From an uncultured Bacteroidales bacterium (lineage in GTDB: Bacteria; Bacteroidota; Bacteroidia; Bacteroidales; UBA932): a stretch of DNA of 64,000 bases. The stretch is from contig CAMKAJ010000005.1 of NCBI GenBank assembly GCA_946410455.1, positions 1 to 64,000 of the forward strand, written 5' to 3'. The notes under the pieces are model-generated. The model saw only the letters and a program-made list of their open reading frames with translations, had not been told where the DNA came from and did no database searches. This document shows positions 9,588-18,109 of the stretch, one piece after another. The stretch's first letter is position 1. Each line of letters begins with the position of its first letter. A program made the position numbers and the translations under genes.

Positions 9588-9613
9588 ACAATAAAAAATA
9601 TTGATGATTTGTG

Positions 9614-9621
9614 CAAAAATA
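9614..9621 (-). promoter_or_regulatory. -7 box TATTTTTG of the PUR-mtaD-punA unit
   Basis: TATTTTTG on the minus strand fits TAnnTTTG and gives a leader of about 20-26 nt before ATG 9587. It faces the nusB promoter at 9645. Confidence 0.5.
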
Positions 9622-9644
9622 TAATTTTTTCTCAGATTACGTGT

Positions 9645-9652
9645 TATCTTTG
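9645..9652 (+). promoter_or_regulatory. -7 box TATCTTTG of nusB
   Basis: TATCTTTG lies 22 nt before the nusB ATG at 9675, in the divergent gap between the PUR-like gene and nusB. Confidence 0.6.
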
Positions 9653-9674
9653 CAGGAAAATTTGTTTGAAATCT

Positions 9675-10592
9675 ATGCTGAACAGACGAATCCTCAGGAT
9701 AAAGGCTTTCAAAGCTGTATATTCACGTGTTGAGAATCCGGCTATGACCATCAAGGACGCCGAGGCGGAACTTGCCCGTTCTTGTGAGGCCACCAGAGAC
9801 TTATACCTTTATTTACTGTCTGTTGCGGCACCTCTCACCGAGGAGGCGAAATCCCGTGCAGAGGCCGCCAGGTCCAAGTTCAATCCCAGCGCAGAAGAGC
9901 TTAATCCCAAGCTTAAGTTCATTCACAACGGAATAGCTCCGCTGTTGGAAGAGGATCCGGATTTCTCCAAGATAATTAAGAAGAAAAAGCTGTCGTGGGA
10001 AAACGACGATATGTTCCTGCGCCACCTTTATGAATCCGTCCGCGAGAAAGACTGGTTCAAGCAGTATCTTCAGGCTCCCGGGAGTTCCCTTCAGGAAGAC
10101 GCCGCCCTTTTTGCACGTATCTATGAGGAGGAGTTTACAGACAACAAGGAGCTGGAAGCTATTCTCGAAGACCTTTCTATTTATTGGAACGACGAGCTTG
10201 AATATGCCCTGAGCTGGTGCTGCCGTACCATGGATGCCCTGGGCAAGGGGCGCCGCTGGAATCTTCCTGAGCTGTTTATGAGCGATATGCCGGGCTCCGA
10301 GGGCAAGGAAAGCGACAAGGACTTTGTGTATAATCTCACCCGTGCGGCATTCCGCAATTACGACAATTATGCTGCCCGCATTGCGGAAGTGACTCCAAAG
10401 TGGGACTCCAACCGTATCTGCGCCACAGACTTGGCCCTTATTGTATGCGGCCTTGCAGAGGCGGATACCTTTGATAATATAGACTATCGCACAACCATCA
10501 ACGAGTTCGTGGAAATCTCCAAGTACTACAGTACTCCGGAGAGCCGGGGCTTCGTGAACGGAGTATTAGATAAACTGATAAACAAAAAATAA
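9675..10592 (+). CDS. nusB: Transcription antitermination factor NusB, long Bacteroidetes form
   Basis: A 305-aa protein starting MLNRRILRIKAFKAVYS. NusB binds boxA RNA with NusE in rRNA antitermination. The recognisable core is in the C-terminal half (RAAFRNYDNYAARIAEVTPKWDSNRICATDLALI). The N-terminal extension makes it about twice the length of E. coli NusB, which is usual in this phylum. ATG 9675 is chosen because it follows the promoter box and gives the family start; the open frame continues upstream without support. It begins the nusB-yajC-ybbR-coaE-DUF5606-rimO run. Confidence 0.88.
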   Translation: MLNRRILRIKAFKAVYSRVENPAMTIKDAEAELARSCEATRDLYLYLLSVAAPLTEEAKSRAEAARSKFNPSAEELNPKLKFIHNGIAPLLEEDPDFSKIIKKKKLSWENDDMFLRHLYESVREKDWFKQYLQAPGSSLQEDAALFARIYEEEFTDNKELEAILEDLSIYWNDELEYALSWCCRTMDALGKGRRWNLPELFMSDMPGSEGKESDKDFVYNLTRAAFRNYDNYAARIAEVTPKWDSNRICATDLALIVCGLAEADTFDNIDYRTTINEFVEISKYYSTPESRGFVNGVLDKLINKK

Positions 10593-10598
10593 CGCGTT

Positions 10599-11051
10599 AT
10601 GAATTTTCTCTCAATTGTTCTCCAGGCATCTGCCGGAGCTGCCGGCCAGCAGGGCGGCGGCATGTCCATGTGGATAATGCTCATTCTTATTTTTGTGGTG
10701 ATGTGGCTTTTCATGATCCGTCCCCAGCGCAAGCAGCAGAAAGAGATGGAACAGTTCCGCAACAGCCTCAAGAAGGGAGACAAGGTTATTACCGCCGGCG
10801 GTATCTACGGAACCATTGCCGAGGTAAAGGAAAGCGAGCGCTACGTGCTTCTGCGTATAGACAATGATGTGAAGATCCGCGTAGAGAAGAGCTCTTTGCA
10901 GAAGGATCCCAATGCCGCTCCCGCACCCGAGCCCAAGGCAGAGAAAGAAGTAAAGTCCGAGAAGGAGCCCAAGTCCGAGAAGGAGCCCAAGGCAGAGAAA
11001 GAGCACAAGCCTTCGCAGGACGCCAAAGAGCCCAAGGCAGAGAAGTACTAG
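10599..11051 (+). CDS. yajC: Preprotein translocase subunit YajC with charged repeat tail
   Basis: A 150-aa protein. Residues about 20-40 form one membrane helix (MWIMLILIFVVMWLFMI) followed by RPQRKQQKEMEQF and the YajC core (KGDKVITAGGIYGTI). YajC joins SecDF in the Sec translocon. The last 45 residues are a low-complexity Lys/Glu/Pro tail built from EKEPK units. At DNA level an 18-bp unit is perfectly repeated (10953-10970 and 10971-10988). The tail would lie in the cytoplasm. The gene starts 6 nt after nusB. Confidence 0.92.
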   Translation: MNFLSIVLQASAGAAGQQGGGMSMWIMLILIFVVMWLFMIRPQRKQQKEMEQFRNSLKKGDKVITAGGIYGTIAEVKESERYVLLRIDNDVKIRVEKSSLQKDPNAAPAPEPKAEKEVKSEKEPKSEKEPKAEKEHKPSQDAKEPKAEKY

Positions 11052-11054
11052 TCT

Positions 11055-11981
11055 TTGAAACGCTGGCCGCAATTCCTGCTCTGCCTCCTGCTGTCTTCCA
11101 GCATCTGGCTGATTCACAACCTGTCGCAGAACTATGCGGGGGTTGTGAGCGTTTCTGTTGTGGCCAAAAGCGGATTGAAAGGCAGAGCTGCAGTGTCCCG
11201 CACGGCGGTGAGCGTGAGCGCCCGCTGTTCGGCTACAGGCTTCAAACTTCTGCAGCTTAAGCACAACAGGCGCGACGTTCCTGTGGATATCCATGCAGAG
11301 GATCTCGTATGGGCAGGTGACGACCGTTACTATGTGTCGGCCTCCGAGATGGCCAAATACACATCCGATATCTTCGGTGACGGAGTGACGCTCATTACTT
11401 TCCTCAATCAGAGCTACAGCTTCGAGTTTGCTCCGGAGAACAATAAGACGGTGCCTGTTCTGGCCGTGTATTCTGCATCGTTCCGGCCGCAATATATGTC
11501 GGATGGTCCCATGAAGCTTACGCCCGATTCCGTTACGCTTTATGGCGAGGCGTCCAAGCTGGCTGCCGTAGATAAGGTGCTTACCCGCAGCATAAACCTG
11601 CCCGAGTTGAGAAAGAGCCGCAGCGGCGTTGTGAAGCTGGTACCGCCCAGCGGCTTAAGAATGTCTGATCACGATGTAACCTGGTCTCTTGAAGTGTCCC
11701 GTTTCGTGGAGGTGCGCAGCAATGTGCGTATCGAGGTGCGAGGTGTGCCTGCCGGGCAGAGGCTCTCTGTTTATCCGTCTTCTGCAGAGGCGGTCTTCCG
11801 CTGTCATTTCCCGGCAAAGGGCAACCCGGCAGAGTCTTGCGTGTTTTATGTTGACTACGAGGAGTTTGCATCTTCTCTCTCGGGACGCTGCGTTGCTCAC
11901 TGCGACAATCTGCCGGAATCGGTTATAGACTGGAGCCTGGAACCCGAGACCTTCGATTGCATGGTAACGGAGGAGGAATAA
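11055..11981 (+). CDS. YbbR-like domain protein
   Basis: A 308-aa protein with one N-terminal membrane helix (FLLCLLLSSSIWLIH) and extracytoplasmic YbbR-type repeats. The family includes CdaR, a partner of diadenylate cyclases, but the role in Bacteroidetes is not established. The start is TTG at 11055, 3 nt after the yajC stop; no ATG precedes the membrane helix. The stop overlaps the coaE start by 1 nt (TAATG). The order yajC-ybbR-coaE is one I associate with this phylum. Confidence 0.8.
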   Translation: MKRWPQFLLCLLLSSSIWLIHNLSQNYAGVVSVSVVAKSGLKGRAAVSRTAVSVSARCSATGFKLLQLKHNRRDVPVDIHAEDLVWAGDDRYYVSASEMAKYTSDIFGDGVTLITFLNQSYSFEFAPENNKTVPVLAVYSASFRPQYMSDGPMKLTPDSVTLYGEASKLAAVDKVLTRSINLPELRKSRSGVVKLVPPSGLRMSDHDVTWSLEVSRFVEVRSNVRIEVRGVPAGQRLSVYPSSAEAVFRCHFPAKGNPAESCVFYVDYEEFASSLSGRCVAHCDNLPESVIDWSLEPETFDCMVTEEE

Positions 11982-12502
11982 TGACCACTGTACTCGTAAC
12001 GGGGCCCATAGGGGGTGGAAAATCGACTGTCTGCCGTTATCTGGAGGCTTCCGGATACCCCGTTTACGATTGCGACTCGCGCTGCAAGTCTCTATACGAG
12101 ACAGTGCCGGGCCTCAAGGCCAGGATAGAAAGTGAGCTGGGGATGCCATTCGGTCAGTTAGGACAGGTCTTTGGCTCGGCAGATAAATTGAGCAAGCTGG
12201 AGTCGCTGGTCTATCCTCTGTTGCTGGAAGACCTAAAGCTATGGAAGGATGCACAAAAGGGGAGAGACCTTGTATTTGTAGAATCCGCAGTAGCTCTTGA
12301 CAAGCCGCTTTTCCGGGGGCAGTGGGATAAGGTGCTCATGGTAGACGCTCCCAGGGAGTTGCGTTTGAGCCGTAACGCTCATGCGGACCAGAGGGATTCT
12401 CTTCAGTTTTTTGAGGAGAAACCGATTGATTATAAGATATTTAACGATTCAGATATTGAGTCATTACATAAGAAAGTTGATAAATTTTTAGAACGATTAT
12501 GA
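11981..12502 (+). CDS. coaE: Dephospho-CoA kinase
   Basis: A 173-aa P-loop kinase for the last step of CoA synthesis (phosphorylation of dephospho-CoA). Walker A GPIGGGKST is at 8-16, followed by YDCDSRCKSLY, the CoaE acceptor region. It is somewhat shorter than the usual ~200 aa. ATG 11981 is chosen over an in-frame start at 11957 because the family begins right at the P-loop strand. AGGAGG sits 10 nt upstream, but it encodes Glu-Glu of the preceding gene. The stop overlaps the next ATG (ATGA). Confidence 0.88.
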   Translation: MTTVLVTGPIGGGKSTVCRYLEASGYPVYDCDSRCKSLYETVPGLKARIESELGMPFGQLGQVFGSADKLSKLESLVYPLLLEDLKLWKDAQKGRDLVFVESAVALDKPLFRGQWDKVLMVDAPRELRLSRNAHADQRDSLQFFEEKPIDYKIFNDSDIESLHKKVDKFLERL

Positions 12503-12930
12503 AAACAGATTTAGCCAAGATATTGTCCGTTTCCGGACAGCACGGTCTTTTCCTTTATCTGGCACAGGCCCGCAACGGCGTCATTGCCGAGACTCTGAAA
12601 GACAAGAAGCGCGTGCACTTTGACGCGCACAGCAAGATTTCTACTCTCAACGACATAGCCATCTTCACTTCCGAGGGTGAACTCCGTCTTGCAGAGGTGT
12701 TTACAGCCATGAAGGCTACCGCTGACGCCGGTACAGCAGTACCCAGCTCAAAGGATGCTGCAGATGCCATCAAGGCTTTCTTTGTAAAGGCAGTGCCCAA
12801 TTACGACGAGGATCGCTTCTATGTTTCCCACATGAAGAAGGTGCTTGAGTGGTACGGGGAGATTGAGCAGGGGGCTTCCTTTGATTTCCTGACAGACGAA
12901 GAGCGCGAAAAAGAGCTTGAAAAGGCTTAA
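12499..12930 (+). CDS. DUF5606-family protein
   Basis: A 143-aa protein of unknown function, conserved in Bacteroidetes. It begins MKTDLAKILSVSGQHGLFLY, followed by a small beta-rich domain (KKRVHFDAHSKISTL), and a C-terminal helical part with DEDRFYVSHMKKVLEWY. No catalytic motif is evident. It overlaps coaE by 4 nt and rimO by 14 nt, so translation is coupled. Confidence 0.75.
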   Translation: MKTDLAKILSVSGQHGLFLYLAQARNGVIAETLKDKKRVHFDAHSKISTLNDIAIFTSEGELRLAEVFTAMKATADAGTAVPSSKDAADAIKAFFVKAVPNYDEDRFYVSHMKKVLEWYGEIEQGASFDFLTDEEREKELEKA

Positions 12931-14296
12931 GGTAATAACGCTCGGCTGTTCCAAGAACAGCGTAGATACAGAGCATCTGCTGGCGGCCCTGCCGGCAGAT
13001 GAGTTTGAGTTTTGTGATGAGGGCCCCCTGGACTATCTGCTTTACAACACCTGCGGTTTCATTGGAGACGCAAAAGAGGAGAGTATCCAGGCTATTATCG
13101 AGGGTGTGGAGGCAAAGCGCAGGGGAGAAACCCGCGAGCTGCTTGTTTTTGGTTGTTTGAGCGAGCGTTACGCTACCCAGATGCCGGAACTTATCCCCGA
13201 GGTTGACGCCTGGTTCGGCGCCCGCGACTTAAACCCTATCCTGCGCTATCTTGGGGCTCCCGAATCGCGTTTTGTGCGCCGGCGGCAGGAGCAGCACAGG
13301 GGATACGCGTATCTCAAGATTTCTGAGGGCTGCGACAGGCGTTGCTCATATTGCGCCATCCCGTTTATACGTGGGGCGCATCGCTCTGTTCCTGTAGAAG
13401 ATTTGGTAGAAGAGGCAAGTCAGCTTGCATCGGAGGGTGTGAGCGAGCTTATCCTCATTGCCCAGGATACTACCTTTTACGGACTGGATTTGTACGGCAA
13501 GCGGTCGTTGGCCAGATTGCTCGAGGCTCTCTCAGGCGTTGAGGGGATTGAGCGTTTGAGAATCCATTATTCGTATCCAGCAGATTTTCCTGAAGACGTG
13601 CTTGAGCAGATGGCTTCTAACCCAAAGGTTTGCAAGTACTTGGATATTCCTCTACAGCATATTTCAGACGGTGTTCTGGACTGTATGCACCGGCATATAG
13701 ATGCTGCCGGCACTCGCCGTATAATTAGGCGTTTGCGGGAACAGGTTCCGGGGGTGGTGCTTCGAACCACGATGATAGTGGGGCACCCCGGAGAGGGGGA
13801 GAAGGAGTTTGGGGAATTGCTGGATTTTGTGCGCGAGGCTCGTTTTGAGCGGCTCGGCGCATTTACTTATTCTGAGGAGGAGGGGACCTGGGGAGCTACG
13901 CATCTAGAAGATTCCGTTCCGGAGGAGGAGAAGCGTCGCCGCCTGGATGAGTTGATGGGCCTGCAAGCTTCTATCTCTTTGGAATTCAATCGTTCACGTA
14001 TTGGCTCCGTGGTGCGGGTGATTGTTGATGATGTGGTGGGTAACAATTTTGTTTGCCGCAGCGAGTTCGAGAGTCCGGAGGTTGACGGCGAGATTTTGGT
14101 TCCTTGCAGCAGCCTTGAGGTAGTAGCCGGCAAAGACCATCCGGCTACGTCCGTCCTCGCTGATTCCGCTGTCACGGACAGCGGGCTGCGGCCGAGTAAC
14201 GCCGGACGGTTCTTTGCCGGCTCTTTTATCGGCCGCTACCTCACGGTTCGGATTACCGGGGCTGATGAATACGATCTTACGGCAGAAGTAGTCTAA
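12917..14296 (+). CDS. rimO: Ribosomal protein S12 methylthiotransferase, with in-frame insertion
   Basis: A 459-aa radical-SAM enzyme that methylthiolates an Asp of ribosomal protein S12. N-terminal UPF0004 domain (VITLGCSKN), radical SAM CDRRCSYC (CxxxCxxC), and a C-terminal TRAM domain. The start codon is TTG 12917: the residue before KRLKVITLGCSKN must initiate, and no ATG is available. The TRAM region is interrupted at about residues 404-435 by a palindromic element (14127-14220) read as PATSVLA...SNAG. TRAM sequence resumes with SFIGRYLTVRITGADEYDL. The gene overlaps the DUF5606 gene by 14 nt. Confidence 0.93.
   Translation: MKRLKVITLGCSKNSVDTEHLLAALPADEFEFCDEGPLDYLLYNTCGFIGDAKEESIQAIIEGVEAKRRGETRELLVFGCLSERYATQMPELIPEVDAWFGARDLNPILRYLGAPESRFVRRRQEQHRGYAYLKISEGCDRRCSYCAIPFIRGAHRSVPVEDLVEEASQLASEGVSELILIAQDTTFYGLDLYGKRSLARLLEALSGVEGIERLRIHYSYPADFPEDVLEQMASNPKVCKYLDIPLQHISDGVLDCMHRHIDAAGTRRIIRRLREQVPGVVLRTTMIVGHPGEGEKEFGELLDFVREARFERLGAFTYSEEEGTWGATHLEDSVPEEEKRRRLDELMGLQASISLEFNRSRIGSVVRVIVDDVVGNNFVCRSEFESPEVDGEILVPCSSLEVVAGKDHPATSVLADSAVTDSGLRPSNAGRFFAGSFIGRYLTVRITGADEYDLTAEVV
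14127..14220 (+). repeat. Palindromic coding-inserted element, rimO copy
   Basis: The core runs from CCGGCTACGTCC (14141) to GAGTAACGCCGG (ending 14205). It shares both ends with the murF core but has a different centre, with a perfect hairpin CCGCTGTC-ACG-GACAGCGG. The flanks are inverted to each other: 14127-14145 reads CCGGCAAAGACCATCCGGC, and 14201-14220 reverse-complements to CCGGCAAAGAACCGTCCGGC (one bulge, one mismatch). It keeps the rimO frame open. Confidence 0.8.
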
Positions 14297-14311
14297 TTCT
14301 CCGATTTTTTG

Positions 14312-14319
14312 TATATTTG
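14312..14319 (+). promoter_or_regulatory. -7 box TATATTTG of rnpB
   Basis: TATATTTG lies 10 nt before the 5' strand of RNase P helix P1, the right distance for direct transcription of the RNA. Confidence 0.65.
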
Positions 14320-14329
14320 CTTGATTTAA

Positions 14330-14642
14330 GGTGGAACGATCTGCCGCGGCAGCGATGCTGAGGAAAGTCCGGACAGAGCAGGGCGCCCTGCTGTGGAAAG
14401 CACAGGTGGGGGTAACCTTACGCCAGCCGTAACAGAGAATAACCGCCATGGGGCTTGTCCCTGCGGCAAGGGTGAAAACGTGAGGCAAGAGCTCACGACG
14501 TTGCGCAGCGATGTGCGGCGGGTACGGCACCAGGGTCTGCAAGACCAAGTATACCGGCAGTTGAGGGCGGCCCGCCTGATGCCGGGGGGTAGGTTGCGAA
14601 GATAAATGGCAGAACCAACAGAAACCGGCTTACGGTTCCACC
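14330..14642 (+). ncRNA. rnpB: RNase P RNA (type A)
   Basis: The catalytic RNA of RNase P, which trims tRNA 5' ends. The universal P4 5' strand GAGGAAAGTCCGGAC lies near 14360, and the 3' partner ACAGAAACCGGCTTAC lies near 14620. GGTGGAAC (14330-14337) pairs with GTTCCACC (14635-14642) as helix P1. P1 is followed by TTTTT, so it may also act in termination. Length is about 313 nt. It fills the gap between rimO and glpA. Confidence 0.95.
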
Positions 14643-14671
14643 TTTTTATTGATTATTAACACGATAGCTAT

Positions 14672-16300
14672 ATGCCAAACAAGAACGAGTTTGATGTCAT
14701 CGTAATCGGTGGGGGCATCACAGGAGCGGGTACTGCGCGCGATTGCGCGATGCGCGGGCTCAGGGTGCTGCTGATAGAAAGACATGACATCGCTACCGGA
14801 GCTACCGGCCGCAACCACGGCCTGCTTCATTCTGGAGCCAGGTACGCCGTAAAAGACAGCGAATCTGCTGAGGAATGTATACGGGAGAACAAAATCCTGC
14901 GTCGTATAGCCGCCAACTGTGTAGAAGACACGGGCGGCCTTTTTATTACTCTTCCGGAAGACGAGGAGAGTGGCTACGGTCTTGATTATCAGGCAAAATT
15001 CCTTGAGGCCTGCAACAAGGCGGGCATTGAGGCAAGGGCTATCTCGCCCCGCGAGGCCATAGAGATGGAACCTTCTGTGAACCCGTCGCTCATTGGTGCG
15101 GTGGTGGTTCCCGACGGTTCTGTAGATCCCTTCAGGCTATGCAGCGCTAATGTAACAGATGCCGTGCTTCATGGAGCCAAGGTGCTGGTTTACACCGAGT
15201 TCCTCGACTTTATAAGAGAAGGCGACACCATCCTTGGAGTCAAGGTGCTGGATACTCGCAGCGGGCAGACCGCCGAGTATCGTGCAGCAGTTACCGTGAA
15301 TGCCGCAGGTATTTGGGGCCACGGTGTGGCTGCCAAGGCCGGTGTGAATATAGGAATGTATCCCGCCAAGGGCGCTCTGCTCGTATTCGGGCACCGCGTC
15401 AACAACGTGGTAATCAACCGTTGCCGTAAATCTGCAGACGGCGATATCCTGGTTCCGGGCGATTCTGTTACCGTTATTGGTACCACCTCCACAAAGGTGC
15501 CGTTCGAAGAATGTGACCACATGGAGGTAACGCCGGAGGAGGTGAAGCTGCTGCTGCGTGAGGGCTGCGCGCTTTGTCCTTCCCTTGCCAGCACCCGCAT
15601 TCTTCGCGCCTACGCTGGCGTGAGGCCGCTCGTTGCTGACGACAGCGACCCTACCGGACGCAGCATCAGCCGTGGCATCGTTTGCCTCGACCACGAGGCG
15701 CGCGACGGTGTCAAGGGATTCGTGAGCATTACAGGCGGCAAGCTCATGACTTACCGTCTGATGGCGGAGCTCGCCACCGATGCGGTATGCCGTAAGCTTG
15801 GTGTAAACAAGAGCTGCACTACCGCGCAGACGCCGCTTCCCGGCTCCATGGACGGCCGTATCGAGAACGTTAGCAAACGTTTCGAGGGCAAACCTACTGC
15901 CGGCCAGAAAGGCGCCGCTGGCCGCCAGGGAGATATGGTGGGCAAGATTTTGTTCGAGACCGAGGCGGACAAGCAACTGGTCTGCGAATGTGAGAACGTT
16001 ACCCTGGCCGAGATAAAGTACGCCGTGCGCGAGCTCGGGGTAAGCAATCTGGAAGACCTTCGCCGCCGCACGCGTGTGGGCATGGGTACCTGTCAGGGCA
16101 CCCTTTGCATAGGCAAGGCCGCCAAGGCACTTGCCGAGGCCCTGGGTAAGCCCGAGCTCGCCGGCAAACTTGCCGCAGACTACCTGGACGAGCGCTGGAA
16201 AGGCATGCGTGCAGTAGGCTGGGGCGATACGCTCCGCGAAATGGAGTTCATGCAGAGAGTTTACAAGTACCAGAAACCTTTCTCCTACGATGAAGTTTGA
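14672..16300 (+). CDS. glpA: Anaerobic glycerol-3-phosphate dehydrogenase subunit A
   Basis: The 542-aa FAD subunit that oxidises glycerol-3-phosphate to dihydroxyacetone phosphate and passes electrons through GlpC to quinone. N-terminal Rossmann motif VIVIGGGITGAGTARDCA, then LLHSGARYAV and a DAO-type core. The C-terminal BFD-like [2Fe-2S] domain (about 420-475) shows CECENVTLAEI and GMGTCQGTLC. It overlaps glpB by 11 nt. A glycerol kinase or facilitator is not in the window. Confidence 0.93.
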   Translation: MPNKNEFDVIVIGGGITGAGTARDCAMRGLRVLLIERHDIATGATGRNHGLLHSGARYAVKDSESAEECIRENKILRRIAANCVEDTGGLFITLPEDEESGYGLDYQAKFLEACNKAGIEARAISPREAIEMEPSVNPSLIGAVVVPDGSVDPFRLCSANVTDAVLHGAKVLVYTEFLDFIREGDTILGVKVLDTRSGQTAEYRAAVTVNAAGIWGHGVAAKAGVNIGMYPAKGALLVFGHRVNNVVINRCRKSADGDILVPGDSVTVIGTTSTKVPFEECDHMEVTPEEVKLLLREGCALCPSLASTRILRAYAGVRPLVADDSDPTGRSISRGIVCLDHEARDGVKGFVSITGGKLMTYRLMAELATDAVCRKLGVNKSCTTAQTPLPGSMDGRIENVSKRFEGKPTAGQKGAAGRQGDMVGKILFETEADKQLVCECENVTLAEIKYAVRELGVSNLEDLRRRTRVGMGTCQGTLCIGKAAKALAEALGKPELAGKLAADYLDERWKGMRAVGWGDTLREMEFMQRVYKYQKPFSYDEV

Positions 16301-16865
16301 CGTAATTATCATTGGAGGCGGGCTCGCCGGGATGACGGCCGCCACAGAATTGCAGAAATCCGGGCTCAAGTGCGCCGTAGTAGCCGAAGGCCTTTCTCTG
16401 CACAATACTTCCCGCAAGGAATTTGCCGAGGCCGGCGGTACGCTGCTGGCTGGCGACAGAGTGGTTTCCGGTAAACTTTCGTCCGGCAAGCTGCTGAGCG
16501 TACGCACCGAAAAGCTTGGAGACGTAGAACTGGAAGCTGCGGATTTTGTGCTTGCCAGCGGAAAGTATTTCTCAAGGGGCATCGTCGCCGATATGGACAA
16601 GGTTTATGAGCCGCTTTTCGGGCTCGATGTAGAATATGATGCTGATCGTTCTGCGTGGTTCGACGCATCATTTGCCGCACCCCAGAAGTTCCTGGAGTTC
16701 GGAGTAAAGATTTGCAACTGCCATGCGCTCAAGGATGGCGAGGAGATAATCAACCTTTTCCCCGCAGGGGAGGTGCTGGCAGGTATCAGCTGCGCCCAGG
16801 GTGATGCAACAGACCGGATACGCAGCAGTGCGATGGATGCAGTAAGCGCAATAAGGAGGAAATAG
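16290..16865 (+). CDS. glpB: Compact GlpB-like subunit of anaerobic glycerol-3-phosphate dehydrogenase
   Basis: A 191-aa protein, less than half of E. coli GlpB (about 420 aa). The N-terminus (VIIIGGGLAGMTAATELQKSGLKCAVV) is the FAD-binding start. From about residue 42 (RKEFAEAGGTLLAGD) it matches the C-terminal part, including FVLASGKYFSRGIVAD, FGLDV, and a final FPAGEVLAGI. The central ~200 residues are absent with no stop or frame change, so this is a clean internal deletion or a naturally short form. It lies between glpA (11-nt overlap) and glpC (2-nt gap) and probably still docks FAD or holds the complex together. Confidence 0.8.
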   Translation: MKFDVIIIGGGLAGMTAATELQKSGLKCAVVAEGLSLHNTSRKEFAEAGGTLLAGDRVVSGKLSSGKLLSVRTEKLGDVELEAADFVLASGKYFSRGIVADMDKVYEPLFGLDVEYDADRSAWFDASFAAPQKFLEFGVKICNCHALKDGEEIINLFPAGEVLAGISCAQGDATDRIRSSAMDAVSAIRRK

Positions 16866-16867
16866 TT

Positions 16868-18109
16868 ATGCAGGAGACCAATATCAGCACCAAGAATTTT
16901 GAGCAGTGCCAGAAGTGCTCGCTCTGCGAGACTGTGTGCCCTGTTATGGCCAACAACCCCAAGTACGGGGGGCCCAAGCGCTCAGGTCCTGACGGCGAAC
17001 GCTACAGGCTCAAGAACGGCATCTTCTTCGATGATTCTCTGAAGTATTGCCTTAACTGCAAGCGCTGTGAAGTGGCTTGCCCTTCGGGAGTCAAGATTGC
17101 CGACCTTATCCAGCAGGCACGCATAGACTTCGGCCACAAGGCTCCCAAGCTCAGGGACGTGATGCTGGCCAGCACAGACCAGGTGGGGCCTCTTGCAAGC
17201 GCCTTTGCGCCCCTGGCCAATTTTGCGCTGGGCCTTTCTCCGGTAAAGGGCTTGATGGACTTAACCATAGGAGTAGATAAGCACCGCACCCTGCCCAAGT
17301 ATTCAGCAGAGACTTTTGTGCACTGGTATAAGAAGAACGCGGAAGGCTCGCAGAACAAGTTCAAGAAGCAGATCAGCTATTATCATGGCTGTTATGCCAA
17401 CTACAACTATCCCCAGCTGGGCAAGGACTTCGTTGCCGTCATGAATGCCTTTGGTATAGGCGTTCAGCTGATAGAAGGGGAGCGCTGCTGCGGAGTTGCC
17501 AAGATTGCAAACGGGATGATTCCTGCAGCTACCCGCGACGCCAAGACCAACGTAGATGCGTTCTACCGTTCGGTAAAGGAGGGCAGGGACATAGTCACCG
17601 TATCTACTACTTGTACCCTGACGCTTCTGGAGGAATATCCCGAGCTGCTTAAAGTAGATAATTCGCTGGTCAAAGACCATATCAGCCTTGTGGAGCAATT
17701 CCTTTACAAGGGAATTGCATCGGGCGAGCTCAAACCGGTGTGGAAGGAGGGCTGGAAGGCTCGCGCCGCTTATCATTGCCCTTGCCACCAGGAGCGCCTG
17801 GGATGGGGCATCTTTACCACCGAGCTGCTGAGGATGATTCCCGGAATGGAGTTGGTGGAGCTGGAGAGCAATTGCTGCGGCATTGCCGGTACTTACGGGT
17901 TCAAGAAAGAAAATTACAAGGTATCCCAGAAGATTGGCAAGCCGCTCTTCGACAATATCGCCGCTGTGGCTCCGGAATTCGTGGCCTGCGAATGCGAGAC
18001 CTGTAAATGGCAGATAGAGATGAGCACCGGAGTGAGCGTGAAGAACCCGGTAAGCATTCTTGCTGAGGCCCTTGACCTCGAGAAGACTGCAGAACTGAAT
18101 TGCAGATGA
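16868..18109 (+). CDS. glpC: Anaerobic glycerol-3-phosphate dehydrogenase subunit C
   Basis: The 413-aa iron-sulfur subunit that links GlpAB to the membrane quinone pool. Two 4Fe-4S motifs near the N-terminus (CQKCSLCETVCP, CLNCKRCEVACP). Two CCG domains follow (GERCCGV, and CPCHQERLGWG with SNCCGIAGTYG). The length fits the family. The stop overlaps the next ATG (ATGA). Confidence 0.93.
   Translation: MQETNISTKNFEQCQKCSLCETVCPVMANNPKYGGPKRSGPDGERYRLKNGIFFDDSLKYCLNCKRCEVACPSGVKIADLIQQARIDFGHKAPKLRDVMLASTDQVGPLASAFAPLANFALGLSPVKGLMDLTIGVDKHRTLPKYSAETFVHWYKKNAEGSQNKFKKQISYYHGCYANYNYPQLGKDFVAVMNAFGIGVQLIEGERCCGVAKIANGMIPAATRDAKTNVDAFYRSVKEGRDIVTVSTTCTLTLLEEYPELLKVDNSLVKDHISLVEQFLYKGIASGELKPVWKEGWKARAAYHCPCHQERLGWGIFTTELLRMIPGMELVELESNCCGIAGTYGFKKENYKVSQKIGKPLFDNIAAVAPEFVACECETCKWQIEMSTGVSVKNPVSILAEALDLEKTAELNCR

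Noticed and set aside
10930-11045. The yajC tail repeats as a CRISPR or mobile repeat
   Set aside because: Units are short, in frame and encode a Lys/Glu/Pro tail; there are no spacers.
11970-11981. AGGAGG before coaE as a true Shine-Dalgarno site
   Set aside because: It encodes Glu-Glu of the YbbR-domain protein, and no other gene in the window shows a similar site. Bacteroidota rarely use Shine-Dalgarno pairing.
14297-14671. Small open frames between rimO and glpA
   Set aside because: The stretch is RNase P RNA, with both P4 strands and helix P1 visible.
16290-16865. glpB as a frameshifted pseudogene
   Set aside because: The short frame is continuous, keeps both terminal parts of GlpB, and has tight overlaps with glpA and glpC. 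A clean internal deletion or short natural form fits better.
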